Under the pieces are notes generated by a model. It worked only from the letters and a program-made list of their open reading frames with translations. It was not told the DNA's origin and searched no databases. This document shows positions 36,222 to 47,559 of a DNA stretch of 64,000 bases, piece by piece (within the stretch, counting starts at the first letter, position 1; each line of letters opens with the position of its first letter). The position numbers were made by a program, and so were the translations under genes. The DNA is taken from NCBI RefSeq assembly GCF_025340265.1, contig NZ_CP022707.1, forward strand, positions 1,178,501-1,242,500. The letters are read 5' to 3'. The stretch is from Novosphingobium sp. 9 (GTDB lineage Bacteria; Pseudomonadota; Alphaproteobacteria; Sphingomonadales; Sphingomonadaceae).

Positions 36222-38546
36222 ATGAAAACCGTGATCCTGCGGCGCGCTCTGGCGTGCGGCGCTGCGCTGTGTGCGCTTTCGACCGGCGGCGTCGCTTTGG
36301 CGCAGACCTCCGCCGCGACCACCGCCAGCGCTGCCGCTGCCGACACCGCAGCGGCCGGCAATGGCGACAACAACGGCGGCGCGATCATCGTGACGGCCGA
36401 GCGTCGCAAGGAAAACCTCCAGAACGTTCCGGTTTCGGTCGGCGTGCTCTCGGGCGACGACATGAAGACGTTCGCGACCAACGGCGCGGACACGCTGCTT
36501 TCGCTCTCGGGCAAGGTTCCGGGCCTCTATGTCGAAAGCTCGACCGGCCGCATCTTCCCGCGCTTCTACATCCGTGGCCTCGGCAACGTGGACTATTACC
36601 TCGGCGCCTCGCAGCCGGTGGAAGTGATCCAGGACGACATCGTCATGGAGCACGTCGTCCTGAAGTCGAACCCGGTGTTCGACGTCGCGCAGACCGAAGT
36701 GCTGCGCGGACCGCAGGGCTCGCTGTTCGGCCGCAACACCACGGCAGGTATCGTCAAGTTCGACACCGTGCAGCCCTCCAAGACCTGGCAGGGCGATATC
36801 AACGCCAGCTGGGGCACGTTCAATTCGGTGAACGTCGAAGGCGGCGTCGGCGGCCCGCTGACCAAGGACGGCTCGATCAGCTTCCGCCTCTCGGGCCTCT
36901 ACCAGCACCGCGACAACTGGATCGACAACACCTACACCGGCGTCAGCGATGACGGCACCGTGGGCGGCAAGAACGTCATGGGCGGCTTCAACGAGCGCGA
37001 TGCGCGTCTGCAGGTGCTGTTCGACGAGGGGCCGCTGCAGGTCCGCGTCTCGGGCCATGTGCGCGATTACGACGGCACCTCGACCCCGTTCTATCGCGGT
37101 TCGATCATCAAGGGCACCAACTCGGTTCCCGACAGCTTCAGCCGCGGCGAGATCGCGCTCGACGAGGGCATGAACAACCCGCAGGCCGCGCGCACGCAGG
37201 GCTTCTCGGTCAAGGCCGACTACGACCTCGGCTTCGCCACGCTGACCTCGATCACCGGTTACGAGCACGCGCACGAGTGGAGCCGCGGCGACACCGACGG
37301 CGGTGCGGCGGCGTACTACAACAACGTGGGCTACGGCGAATCGCAGGGCAAGCTGCGCAGCCTCAACCAGTGGTCGCAGGAAGTGCGCCTGGCCAGCCCG
37401 ACCAACCAGCCGCTGCGCTGGCAGGTCGGCGGCATGTACTTCGATTCGCGCGATTACACCGAGTTCGACCAGCGCGCCTACTTCCTGACCAGCGATGCCT
37501 TCGGCACCGCGCCGAACCCGAACAACTGGGTGCTGCTGCACAACGTCAACACCTCGTGGGGCGTGTTCGGTCAGGTTGCCTATGACGTCACCGATCGCCT
37601 GACGCTGACCGGCGGCTTCCGCGAATCGCAGGACATTCGCCACACCACGCTGCTCAAGGCGAACAACGTCGCTTCGGGCACCGGTACTTTCGCCGTGCCG
37701 GACGTGCGCCTGTCCAGCACCAAGCCCAGCTTCGATGCCACCGCGCTCTACAAGCTGGACCCGGACGTCAGCCTCTATGCCCGCATCGCGCGCGGCTTCC
37801 GCGGGCCGACCATCCAGGGCCGCTCGGCCGTGTTCGGCTCGCCGTTCACCACGGCGAACTCGGAAACCAACACCAGCTACGAAGCCGGTGTGAAGACCAC
37901 CTTCATGGGCGGCCGTGCGCATTTCAACTTCGACGGCTTCTACTATGTCGTGAAGGACATCCAGCTGAACGGCAGCGATGAGAACGGCAACACCGTGCTC
38001 TTCAACGCCAACAAGGCGCAGGGCTACGGCATCGAGGCCGCGCTCGACATGTCGCCGGTCGAGGGGCTCACCTTCAACGCCGGCCTCAGCCTGCTGCACA
38101 CCGAGATCGACGACAAGAACGTCTATGCGCAGGTCTGCGCGCTGAGCGGCCAGATGGTCTGCACCGTGGAGAACCCGGTCACGCAGGTCGGCTCGAACTA
38201 CTTCGCGCAGATCGACGGCAACCCGCTGCCGAACGCGCCGAAGTGGAACCTCAACTTCTCGGCCCGTTACGAGCACCCGGTCGGCCCCGGCACGGCCTTC
38301 ATCTCGACCGACTGGAACGCGCAGGGCTACACCAGTTTCGTGCCGTACAAGTCGGTGGAGTTCAGCTCGAAGGGCAACTTCGAGGGTGGCCTGCGCGTCG
38401 GTTACGACTACCAGAACTGGGAATTCTCGGTCTGGTCGCGCAACATCACCAACGAGAAGAACCTGCTCGGCGTGCTCGATAACTACATGGCCGGCGTCTA
38501 CAACGACCCGCGCACCATCGGCGCCTCGATCAGCTTCAAGTACTGA
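36222..38546 (+). CDS. TonB-dependent receptor, substrate unknown
   Basis: Outer-membrane receptor of 774 residues. ATG 36222 has TGAGGA upstream and starts a signal peptide (MKTVILRRALACGAALCALSTGGVALA). A low-complexity Ala/Asn-rich stretch (about 28-52) leads to the TonB box region (GAIIVTAERRKENLQNVPVSVGVL), the plug (LLSLSGKVPGLYVESSTGRIFPRFYIRGLG ... EVLRGPQGSLFGRNTTAGIVKFDT) and a 22-strand barrel ending SISFKY. These are the features of the large FecA/FyuA-like sphingomonad group, whose substrates vary. The neighbouring rut operon suggests, but does not prove, a role in nucleobase uptake; a terminator separates them. Confidence 0.93.
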   Translation: MKTVILRRALACGAALCALSTGGVALAQTSAATTASAAAADTAAAGNGDNNGGAIIVTAERRKENLQNVPVSVGVLSGDDMKTFATNGADTLLSLSGKVPGLYVESSTGRIFPRFYIRGLGNVDYYLGASQPVEVIQDDIVMEHVVLKSNPVFDVAQTEVLRGPQGSLFGRNTTAGIVKFDTVQPSKTWQGDINASWGTFNSVNVEGGVGGPLTKDGSISFRLSGLYQHRDNWIDNTYTGVSDDGTVGGKNVMGGFNERDARLQVLFDEGPLQVRVSGHVRDYDGTSTPFYRGSIIKGTNSVPDSFSRGEIALDEGMNNPQAARTQGFSVKADYDLGFATLTSITGYEHAHEWSRGDTDGGAAAYYNNVGYGESQGKLRSLNQWSQEVRLASPTNQPLRWQVGGMYFDSRDYTEFDQRAYFLTSDAFGTAPNPNNWVLLHNVNTSWGVFGQVAYDVTDRLTLTGGFRESQDIRHTTLLKANNVASGTGTFAVPDVRLSSTKPSFDATALYKLDPDVSLYARIARGFRGPTIQGRSAVFGSPFTTANSETNTSYEAGVKTTFMGGRAHFNFDGFYYVVKDIQLNGSDENGNTVLFNANKAQGYGIEAALDMSPVEGLTFNAGLSLLHTEIDDKNVYAQVCALSGQMVCTVENPVTQVGSNYFAQIDGNPLPNAPKWNLNFSARYEHPVGPGTAFISTDWNAQGYTSFVPYKSVEFSSKGNFEGGLRVGYDYQNWEFSVWSRNITNEKNLLGVLDNYMAGVYNDPRTIGASISFKY

Positions 38547-38569
38547 GGCCTGACAGCATTCTGACAAGG

Positions 38570-38600
38570 CGGGCCGTCCCTTCCGGGGGCGGCCCGTTTT
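38570..38600 (+). terminator. Terminator after the TonB receptor
   Basis: CGGGCCGTCCC (38570-38580) and GGGGGCGGCCCG (38585-38596) form a GC-rich stem with one offset base and a TTCC loop, followed by TTTT. It faces the convergent rutA gene. Confidence 0.85.
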
Positions 38601-38653
38601 GCGTGGGGGAAGAGGGAGCGTGCCCGGCTCTTGCCTCGTGCCTCTCCCCTGCG

Positions 38654-38746
38654 CCGCTCAGCCTGAGCCTGTCGAAGGCGGCGGGATGCCCTGTGTCCGG
38701 GGCCCGCTGTCCGGCGCGCGGCCTTCGACAGGCTCAGCCTGAGCGG
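38654..38746. repeat. REP-like inverted repeat
   Basis: CCGCTCAGCCTGAGCC... (38654-38679) is complementary to 38721-38746 over 26 bases with one mismatch, spacer 41 bases. The CCTTCGACAGGCTCAG motif is of a type widely scattered in sphingomonad and related genomes. It lies between the convergent TonB receptor and rutA; the rest of this 302-base gap (38547-38848) holds only the terminator. Confidence 0.8.
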
Positions 38747-38848
38747 GCTGAATGAGTCTGGGCCGAGGATGGAGGCTGGCCGTGGCAGGTCGGGCAGCCG
38801 AAAGCGCCTTCGCGCCGAACCCGCTGCCTGTCGCCTAACCCCTTCCGA

Positions 38849-39916
<1,068 letters not shown>

Positions 39917-39955
39917 GAGGCTGTTACTCCGCGAAAGGGAAATCAGGAGAAGGGA

Positions 39956-40735
39956 TCAGGGCAGGAAATCGAGCACGACGCGCTCGAAACGCGCAGGGTC
40001 GGTGAGGTTGCAGGCATGGCCGCCCCAGTCGAACACCTCGGTCCGCGCGCCCGGAACCGGCGCCGCAAGGTCGAGCGCGGTGTCCAGCGGCACGAGGAAA
40101 TCGTCGCGCGTGGCGATCACCATCAGGTTCTTCAGCGCGGCAAGGCCCGCAGGGTCCGGCGCATAGGCCTGCACGGCGGCGATGCGCTTGGCCATCGTCT
40201 CGATGCCGGGGAAGGCGGCGAGGTGGTGCTCGGTCTCGGCCACGATCTGCGCATCGTGCGCGGCGATCCAGTCGGGCGGAAACAGGAACAGCGGCTGTGC
40301 TTCGAGGAAGGGCTTCACGCCTGCGCCATGCAGCAGCGCCAGCCGCGCGGCAAAGCAGCGCCGGGTGTGGCGCGAGAGCGTGCGCCAGCCGTTGATGACG
40401 GTCAGGCTGTCGAAACGGTCAGTGCGGATGGCCGCTTCGATGCCGATCGCGCCGCCCAGTGCATGGCCGATGAAATGCGCGCGCTCGATTGCCAGCGCGT
40501 CCATCAGCGCGAGCAGGTCACTCGCCATGTCCTCGATCGAGGTGGTTTCAGGGAGCGCCCGGTCGCTGCGTCCGGTGCCGCGCTGGTCGTAGGTCAGCAC
40601 CCGGAAGCGCTGGTTCAGCGCGGGCAGGTTCGGCGTCCAGTAGGCGCCCGACCCGCCAAGGCCGCTGGAGAGGATCAGCCACGGCGCGTCGTCGGCGCCG
40701 TGGATCTCGTAGTGAAGCCCCGTTGCTTCAGGCAA
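39956..40735 (-). CDS. rutD: Alpha/beta-hydrolase RutD
   Basis: Accessory hydrolase of the Rut pathway; database naming has moved between aminoacrylate and carbamate hydrolase. The 259-residue product starts (TTG) [13 protein letters not shown] and has [10 protein letters not shown], the nucleophile-elbow position GHALGG (Ala where typical hydrolases have Ser) and the late His in WGGHACNL. From memory the Ala-containing elbow is also found in E. coli RutD, so it is probably a family trait. Start overlaps the rutC stop by 8 bases. Confidence 0.92.
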   Translation of the reverse strand: MPEATGLHYEIHGADDAPWLILSSGLGGSGAYWTPNLPALNQRFRVLTYDQRGTGRSDRALPETTSIEDMASDLLALMDALAIERAHFIGHALGGAIGIEAAIRTDRFDSLTVINGWRTLSRHTRRCFAARLALLHGAGVKPFLEAQPLFLFPPDWIAAHDAQIVAETEHHLAAFPGIETMAKRIAAVQAYAPDPAGLAALKNLMVIATRDDFLVPLDTALDLAAPVPGARTEVFDWGGHACNLTDPARFERVVLDFLP

Positions 40736-41114
40736 TGTGCGCGACCGAGGCGACTTCGACGAGGCAGTCCGGCTTCACCAGATCGCAGCGCAGGCAATAG
40801 CGCGCGGGCTTGTCGCCGGGGAAGTATTCGGCATAGACGGCGTTGAACGCGGCATAGTCGGCCAGGTCCTTCAGGAAGATGTGGTTCATCACCACGTCGG
40901 CCATGGTGCCGCCCGCCGCCTCGACCGTGATCTTGACCGCATCGAGCACATGGCGCGTCTGTGCGGCGGCATCGCCCACATGCAGCACCGCGCCGCCTTC
41001 GCCCAGCGCCAGCATGCCCGAGACATAGAGCGTGCCGTCCTTCGTTTTCGCACCGGCGGAGTAGGGGGCGATGGGCGTGGGGAACGCGGACGGATTGATC
41101 GCTTCGAACGGCAT
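40728..41114 (-). CDS. rutC: RidA-family protein RutC
   Basis: RidA-like trimeric protein that helps convert the aminoacrylate intermediate. The 128-residue product starts [39 protein letters not shown] and has the RidA active-site Arg region ([27 protein letters not shown]). AAGGAG precedes the ATG at 41114. It lies 22 bases after rutB and overlaps rutD. Confidence 0.95.
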   Translation of the reverse strand: MPFEAINPSAFPTPIAPYSAGAKTKDGTLYVSGMLALGEGGAVLHVGDAAAQTRHVLDAVKITVEAAGGTMADVVMNHIFLKDLADYAAFNAVYAEYFPGDKPARYCLRCDLVKPDCLVEVASVAHIA

Positions 41115-41136
41115 GGAAACTCCTTGGGAAAGCGGA

Positions 41137-41880
<744 letters not shown>

Positions 41881-41924
41881 CCAGACGAGTATTGTGCAGT
41901 CGCGAGCAGCGATCAAGCCCCCTT

Positions 41925-41960
41925 GTGACTTGGCGAAAATGATTTGTATTTAGTGACTTG
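41925..41960. promoter_or_regulatory. Direct repeat in the rutB/rlpA intergenic region
   Basis: GTGACTTG occurs at 41925-41932 and 41953-41960, a 28-bp period, just upstream of rutB in an AT-rich patch (GATTTGTATTTAG between). This is a reasonable place for a regulator of the rut operon. It does not resemble the E. coli RutR palindrome. Function inferred. Confidence 0.35.
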
Positions 41961-42057
41961 CGATATAAAGTTGCAGGATGCGCAATTCACCGCGTTGCGA
42001 GGGGGGGAGCGCAGGCGGGCATGGACCCGGCGGCCCAAGCGCTGCTAGACCGCTGAC

Positions 42058-42660
42058 ATGATGCGCTTTCTCTCCCCCGATGCCGTTTCTCCTCGCTGGT
42101 CCCTTGCCGTGGCGAGCGCGCTGGCGCTGAGCGCAGTGCTCTCGGGCTGCGCCGGGCGGCATTACCGTCCCGTCAGCGATACCCCGGTACGGATCGGCCC
42201 GCCCTACACGGTGCGCGGCACCACCTATGTGCCCGCCGCCGATCCGACCTACGACATGCTCGGCTATGCGACGTGGTACGGCAACGAAAGCGGCAGCCAG
42301 GTCGCCAATGGCGAGCGCTTCCGCCCGGCGTGGATCACCGCCGCCAACAAGACGCTGCCGCTGCCGAGCTATGTCGAAGTGACGGCGCTGGATACCGGGC
42401 GGCGCATCCTCGTGCGGATCAACGATCGCGGTCCCTATGGCGACCCGCGCCGGGTGATCGACCTGTCGCGCGGCGCGGCGGAGGAACTGGGCATCCGCGC
42501 CAAGGGCAAGGCCGCGGTGCGCGTGCGCGTAGTCGAGCCTTCGGAAAAGGACCGCGCCGCGCTGCGCAAGGGCCACCCGGCGCGCGACCTGCCGCCCGAG
42601 AGCCCGCGCGCGCTGGCAAATCTGCGCGCGCAGTTCGTGGCGGGCGTCGGCGGGATGTGA
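42058..42660 (+). CDS. rlpA: RlpA-like septal lytic transglycosylase, lipoprotein
   Basis: A 200-residue lipoprotein: signal peptide with lipobox LSGC (Cys31). The double-psi beta-barrel follows, about residues 65-165: GYATWYGNESGSQVANGERF, ANKTLPLPSYVEVTALDTGRRILVRINDRGPYG and RVIDLSRGAAEELGI. RlpA proteins cleave denuded glycan strands at septa in some bacteria. No SPOR domain is present, as expected for the short form. It diverges from rutB. Confidence 0.9.
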   Translation: MMRFLSPDAVSPRWSLAVASALALSAVLSGCAGRHYRPVSDTPVRIGPPYTVRGTTYVPAADPTYDMLGYATWYGNESGSQVANGERFRPAWITAANKTLPLPSYVEVTALDTGRRILVRINDRGPYGDPRRVIDLSRGAAEELGIRAKGKAAVRVRVVEPSEKDRAALRKGHPARDLPPESPRALANLRAQFVAGVGGM

Positions 42661-42676
42661 GGGGGAAACCCCCTTA

Positions 42677-42754
42677 CGTCATCCCAGCGCATGCTGGGAT
42701 CGCTCTCGAGGTTGCGCCATGCTCACAACGATCCCAGCCTGCGCTGGGATGACG
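42677..42754. repeat. REP-like inverted repeat between rlpA and ubiB
   Basis: CGTCATCCCAGCGCATGCTG... (42677-42702) is complementary to 42729-42754 over 26 bases with one mismatch, spacer 26. The core CCCAGCxTGCGCTGGGATGACG also appears, as one arm, inside a coding region at about 55876-55901. It sits between convergent genes. Confidence 0.8.
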
Positions 42755-42786
42755 GAGTCAGAGGAGGAGGGGGCGCCGCTCCCGCT

Positions 42787-44324
42787 CTACCGCAGTAGGC
42801 CCACCAGTTGCACCACCGCCAGCAGCACCAGCCCGGCGCTGATCGCTACGCCTGCAAAGCGCAGGGCTCCGGCGATCTCGGTTGTGCCACCGCCGCGCGC
42901 TTCATTACCGGCATCTGCCTCCAGCCGCGTACGGGCGGCGCGGAGCAGGGCGGGGAGGTCCTCGGCGCTGCGGGCGAGTTCCAGCAGTACAGCCTCGGTT
43001 CTGCCGGGTTCGCCAAGGCGCGTGATGCGGCTGGCAAGCAGCTTGCCGCGCATGTCGGCCAGGGCCTGTGACAGGTCGAAGCCCGGCTCGATGCGGGCGA
43101 GCACGCCGTCCATCGTCACCATAGCCTTGAAGATCAGCACGAGATCGGGCGGCAGCACCAGTCCTTCCTCGCGCAGCAGCGGGAAGAAGTCGGCCATCAT
43201 CGCGCTGAGCACCAGCGGCCCGGTGCCATGCCGCGCGACGAGGCGCTCGGAGGCGCGCTGGACTTTTTCGCGCGAAACGCCCGCATTCTCATTCCCCCGC
43301 TTCCATTCCAGGCCATCAGGGCATCGGTGACGCCCGCCGGATCGCCCGAGCGCAGCGAGAGAATGAAGGTCAGGAACTCGTGCTGGCGACGCGGGCTGAC
43401 GAAGCCGACCGAGCCGAGATCGAGCAGCGCCAGCCTGTTTCCGTCAAGGCACAGCAGGTTGCCGGGGTGCGGGTCGGCATGGAAGCGCCCGTTCACCAGC
43501 ACCATCTCCAGCACCAGTTCGGCGCCGAGCGCGGCAATCGCGGCCGGATCGATCCCGGCGGCCCGCAGCGCTTCGGGGTCGCGCGGAGGCACGCCTTCGA
43601 TAAAGTCCATCACCAGCAGGCTGGCGGAGGAGTGCTGCCAGTGGATGCGCGGCACCACCACCGCCGCCAGCTTCGCCAGATCGGCGCGCAGCAGGTCGGC
43701 GTTGCGGCCCTCGGTGGTGAAGTCCAGTTCGTCGAGAATGTCCGCGCCCAGCTGCTCGATCATCGCGCGGGGGCGCAGGCGGCGCAGCGCGGCGCTGTTG
43801 CTTTCGGCCAGCGCGGCGAGGTGGCGCAGCAGTCGCATGTCGGCCTCCATGCGCGGGGCGATGCCGGGGCGGCGGATCTTGACCGCGACCTCGGTGCCAT
43901 CGTGCAGCGTGGCGCGGTGGACCTGCGCGATCGAGGCGGCGGCGAGCGGCGTGGTGTCGAAGCGGGCGAAGACCTCCTCGGGCGGCCCGCCGAGCGCGGC
44001 CTCGACATCGCCGCGCAAGGTCTCGAAGTCGAGGCGCGGAGCCTCGCTCTGCAACTTCTCGAACTCGCGGGTCCAGGCATCGGGCAGCATGTCCTGCCGG
44101 GTGGCGAGGATCTGGCCGAGCTTCACATAGGTCGGCCCCAGCGCTTCGAGTGCGCGGCGGGTGCGGGCGGGGAGATCGGCGGCATCGGGTTGCGCTTCTG
44201 CGGTTTTGCCGTCCTGAAGCCCCAGCCGCGCCAGCAGCGAGTCCAGCCCGAAGCGCGCGGCCACGCCCAGCACTTCCTGCATCCGTTCCCGGTCGCGGGC
44301 GGCGACGGCGATGGACTTGAACAT
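42787..44324 (-). CDS. ubiB: UbiB/ABC1-family atypical kinase, frame broken near 43294
   Basis: Protein-kinase-like ATPase needed for ubiquinone synthesis in many bacteria. From ATG 44324 the first part reads MFKSIAVAARDRERMQEVLGVAARFG, with the KxGQ motif (GPTYVKLGQILATRQDMLP), the ABC1 core (AAASIAQVHRATLHDGTEVAVKIRRPG), HADPHPGN and LLDLGSVG. It runs to LMAWNGSGG and leaves frame. The other frame then gives VSREKVQRASERLV-type sequence, LSAMMADFFPLLREEGLVLPPDLVLIFKAMVTMDGV and two C-terminal membrane helices. Adding one C to CCCCC at 43294-43298 joins them into a 512-residue protein of normal length. UbiB is the likely member, but other ABC1 kinases are similar. Confidence 0.87.
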
Positions 44325-44463
44325 GGGCGGGCCTTTCGTCGTAAGATCGAACATTGGGGATCGAACATCGCAGAACGGCCGGGCAGCGCGGTGGTTTCCG
44401 GGACCCTTGTGCCGGGAACTTTCCGGGCGCCCGTTCGTTTTCTCTCCAGAAGGAGAGGAAAAA

Positions 44464-44622
44464 ATGTCGATAGGCGCTGAAATACCTTTTCGCCGCAAAC
44501 ACTTCGCTCGCGAAACCGGCTCCCTGCTGCTTGACCGGCAGCGTCAGGACCATGTGCGCGAGGCCGAACGTGAGGCGAACAAGACCCCCGTCTGGACCGG
44601 GACGCGCTTTCTGGCATCCTGA
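44464..44622 (+). CDS. Small ORF with a near-perfect ribosome-binding site
   Basis: A 52-residue frame (MSIGAEIPFRRKHFARETGS ... TGTRFLAS), rich in Arg, Lys, Glu. The ATG is preceded by AAGGAGAGG with 5 bases spacing, one of the strongest SD sites in the window. It is divergent from ubiB. Length is too short for family recognition. It could be a real small protein or a fortuitous ORF. Confidence 0.4.
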   Translation: MSIGAEIPFRRKHFARETGSLLLDRQRQDHVREAEREANKTPVWTGTRFLAS

Positions 44623-44968
44623 ACCTTCTCGAACCGGGCAGGCAGGACCCTCACGACCTGTCGACCGGGCTCGCACCCTGCGATGATCGCCACTGACTGT
44701 GGGATCGGAAGGGTTGCCCGCAGGGCGGCGCCGTGGCGAAATAAAATTCGCCTGACGCCGCCCTTGTTGTGTCCCGCGAGCGGCTATAACGCTGCCATAC
44801 GCAACCTTTTGTCGATTATCGCGGCGTTGCCTCGCAAGGGTTGCCAGCTGCCGGATAAAGCGCTTCAAATCCCCTGATCGGACCAACCGGGGCGGGGCTG
44901 CGATGGGGCGCGCGTGCGTCACCTCCCCGCGCTCACCAAGGGTCCGTTCCTGTGGAGGAAGTGACACG
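44623..44968 (+). other. Gap upstream of the M3 peptidase with nested hairpin
   Basis: A 346-base gap. AGGGCGGCG (44722-44730) pairs with CGCCGCCCT (44756-44764), and inside it GGCGAA (44735-44740) pairs with TTCGCC (44747-44752); TTGTTGTG follows. It may end the small ORF transcript or form a leader. No other gene is visible. Confidence 0.4.
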
Positions 44969-47197
44969 ATGAAGAACAAGGGTCTCCTGGCAACGGCGGC
45001 GCATCGCACGCTGGGCCTTGCCGTTACCGGACTAGCCATCGGAGCAGTAGCTGCCATGCCCGTTCCCGCTCTTGCCGCCGCCAAGGCGTCTGCGAAGATG
45101 GCCGCGAAGCCCGCATCGGTGGCTTATACCGGCCCCTTCGCCAAGCCCAGCACGCTCGACATGCACGCCCCGGACTTCGCCCACATCAAGGACAGCGACT
45201 ACCAGCCCGCGCTGGAAGCGGGCATCGCGATCAAGCGCGCCGAAGTCGCGAAGATCGCCGCCAACCCGGCTGCGCCGACCTTCCAGAACACCGTGGTCGC
45301 GCTTGAGGAATCGGGCCAGCTGCTCGACCGGACGAATGCGATCTTCGGCCAGCTGGTCAGTGCGAACACCAACCCCACGCTCGATGCCGTCGACACTGCG
45401 ATCTCACCCAAGCTGGCAGGGCTGAACGACGAGATCCACCTCAACGCCAAGCTCTTCGCGCGCATCAAGGCGGTGCATGACAGCGCCGCCGGCAAGGCGC
45501 TGACCGGTGAAGACGCGATGCTGCTGCAGACGACGTACGACGAGTTCGTCCACGCCGGCGCGCTGCTCTCGCCCGAGAAGAAGACGCAGCTCAAGGCGCT
45601 GAACCAGCAGCTTGCCAGCCTGGAGACCGAATTCTCGCAGAAGCTGACCGCAGGCTCGGCCGCCGCTGCCGTCACCTTCGACAGCAAGGACCAGCTCGAC
45701 GGCCTTGGCGAGGCGGATATCGCCGCCGCCGCGCAGCTGGCGCAGGAGCAGGGCAAGCCCGGCAAGTACGTGCTGGCGCTGCTCAACTTCACGCAGCAGC
45801 CCGCGCTCTCCAAGCTGACCAACCGCGACAGCCGTCGCCGCGTTTTCGAGGCGAGCATCAATCGCACCTCGAACGGCGGCCCGAACGATACCACGGCGGT
45901 CGTCCACAAGCTGGCCGTGCTGCGCGCGCAGAAGGCGGCGCTGCTCGGCCAGCCGAACTATGCCGCGGTGCAGATGTACGACGGCATGGTGACGTCGCCC
46001 GAAAAGGCGATGGCGTTCATGCAGGGCTTCGTGCCTGCCCTTCGCGCCACGCAGGACCGCGAGGCTGCCGAGCTGGCCGCCGAGGCGAAGCTGGAAGGCC
46101 AGAGCGAGCCGCTCGCGCCGTGGGACTGGGGCTATTATGCCGAGAAGGTCCGCCAGAAGAAGTACGACCTCGACGAGGCGCAGATCAAGCCGTACTTCGA
46201 TGTCTACAACGTGCTGGAAAACGGCGTGTTCTATGCCGCGAACCAGACTTACGGCATCACCTTCAAGCGCCGCACCGATCTGGTCGGCTACGAGAAGTCC
46301 ATGCGCGTCTACGAAGTGTTCGACAAGGACGGCAAGCCGCTGGCACTGTTCTACTTCGACCCCTACGCCCGCGCCAACAAGCAGGGCGGCGCCTGGATGG
46401 GCAACTTCGTCAGCCAGTCCTATGCGCTGGGCAACAAGCCGGTGGTGTTCAACACGCTGAACATCACTCCGCCCGCGCCGGGTGAGGAGCCGCTGGCGAC
46501 CTGGGACGACGTGACGACGATGTTCCACGAGTTCGGCCATGCCCTGAACGGCATGTTCGGCAGCCAGAAGTACCCCTCGCTGTCGGGCGCGAACACCGCG
46601 CGCGATTTCGTGGAGTTCCCCAGCCAGTTCAACGAGAACTTCGCCACGGTGCCGCAGGTGCTGGAGCACTACGCCAAGAACCTCAAGACCGGCGAGACGA
46701 TCCCGCCCGCACTGCTCGCCAAGATCAAGGCGGCGGGCAAGTTCAACCAGGGCCTGACCTTCGGTGAGCTGACCGAGTCGGCAATGCTCGACATGAAGTG
46801 GCACATGCTGACGCCTGCCGAGGCCGAGGCGAGCGAGCCGGCGACGTTCGAGGCCAAGGCGCTGGCCGACATGGGGCTGCGCACCGACCTGATCCCGCCG
46901 CGCTATCGCACCACCTACTTCCGCCATATCTGGAGCGGCGGTTACGCAGCCGGTTACTACGCCTACATGTGGACCGAGATGCTCGCCCACGACGGCTGGG
47001 ACTGGGTGGAAAAGAACGGCGGCATGACCCGCGCCAACGGCGATCACATCCGCGCCAGCTTCCTGGGTCAGGGCCATTCGAAGCCGTACTCGGTGATGTT
47101 CCACGACCTCACCGGCCACGATCCCGAGATCGGCCCGATGCTCGAAGCACGCGGCCTTGGTTCGGGCACGGGCGGTTCGGGCGACGGCGCGAAGTAA
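44969..47197 (+). CDS. dcp: M3-family dipeptidyl carboxypeptidase, exported
   Basis: Zinc metallopeptidase that removes C-terminal dipeptides or cleaves oligopeptides. The 742-residue product starts with an export signal (MKNKGLLATAAHRTLGLAVTGLAIGAVAAMPVPALA), then the M3 helical fold and the zinc motif HEFGH at residues 520-524 (TMFHEFGHALNGMF), with the third ligand in the following EFPSQFNE. ATG 44969 has GGAGG upstream. A Gly/Ser tail ends the protein. Dcp is the best match; oligopeptidase A is similar. Probably periplasmic. Confidence 0.92.
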   Translation: MKNKGLLATAAHRTLGLAVTGLAIGAVAAMPVPALAAAKASAKMAAKPASVAYTGPFAKPSTLDMHAPDFAHIKDSDYQPALEAGIAIKRAEVAKIAANPAAPTFQNTVVALEESGQLLDRTNAIFGQLVSANTNPTLDAVDTAISPKLAGLNDEIHLNAKLFARIKAVHDSAAGKALTGEDAMLLQTTYDEFVHAGALLSPEKKTQLKALNQQLASLETEFSQKLTAGSAAAAVTFDSKDQLDGLGEADIAAAAQLAQEQGKPGKYVLALLNFTQQPALSKLTNRDSRRRVFEASINRTSNGGPNDTTAVVHKLAVLRAQKAALLGQPNYAAVQMYDGMVTSPEKAMAFMQGFVPALRATQDREAAELAAEAKLEGQSEPLAPWDWGYYAEKVRQKKYDLDEAQIKPYFDVYNVLENGVFYAANQTYGITFKRRTDLVGYEKSMRVYEVFDKDGKPLALFYFDPYARANKQGGAWMGNFVSQSYALGNKPVVFNTLNITPPAPGEEPLATWDDVTTMFHEFGHALNGMFGSQKYPSLSGANTARDFVEFPSQFNENFATVPQVLEHYAKNLKTGETIPPALLAKIKAAGKFNQGLTFGELTESAMLDMKWHMLTPAEAEASEPATFEAKALADMGLRTDLIPPRYRTTYFRHIWSGGYAAGYYAYMWTEMLAHDGWDWVEKNGGMTRANGDHIRASFLGQGHSKPYSVMFHDLTGHDPEIGPMLEARGLGSGTGGSGDGAK

Positions 47198-47222
47198 TCC
47201 GTCACGCCGTTACTGACAGACG

Positions 47223-47260
47223 AAAGGCCGGGAAGGGGCATGCCTCTTCCCGGCCTTTTT
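47223..47260 (+). terminator. Terminator after dcp
   Basis: AAAGGCCGGGAAG (47223-47235) pairs perfectly with CTTCCCGGCCTTT (47246-47258), then TTTTT follows. Very strong intrinsic terminator. Confidence 0.92.
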
Positions 47261-47559
47261 CGTGCGCGGATGGGCATGATAGGACTGGGATACAGGACGC
47301 GCATCGGCTGCGATGCGTGGCTATTCTGGGGAGGCCTGGCCGGTAGCGGAATGGCTGCTCACGACCTAGGAAGGGCAGATAGCTGCCTTTCGCCGTCAGG
47401 TGTGGCGCATCACCGACAAACGAGATTTTCTGCCGTTCGGCACACGCCCCATGCACGAACCCGCTCGCGCGGGAGGGGCGCGTGGGGCGATGTAGCGTGG
47501 TACATGTAGGCCTTTAGCGGGGCGAGGCTGGCAGTTCCTTTAACGGAGAGGAACTTGCC

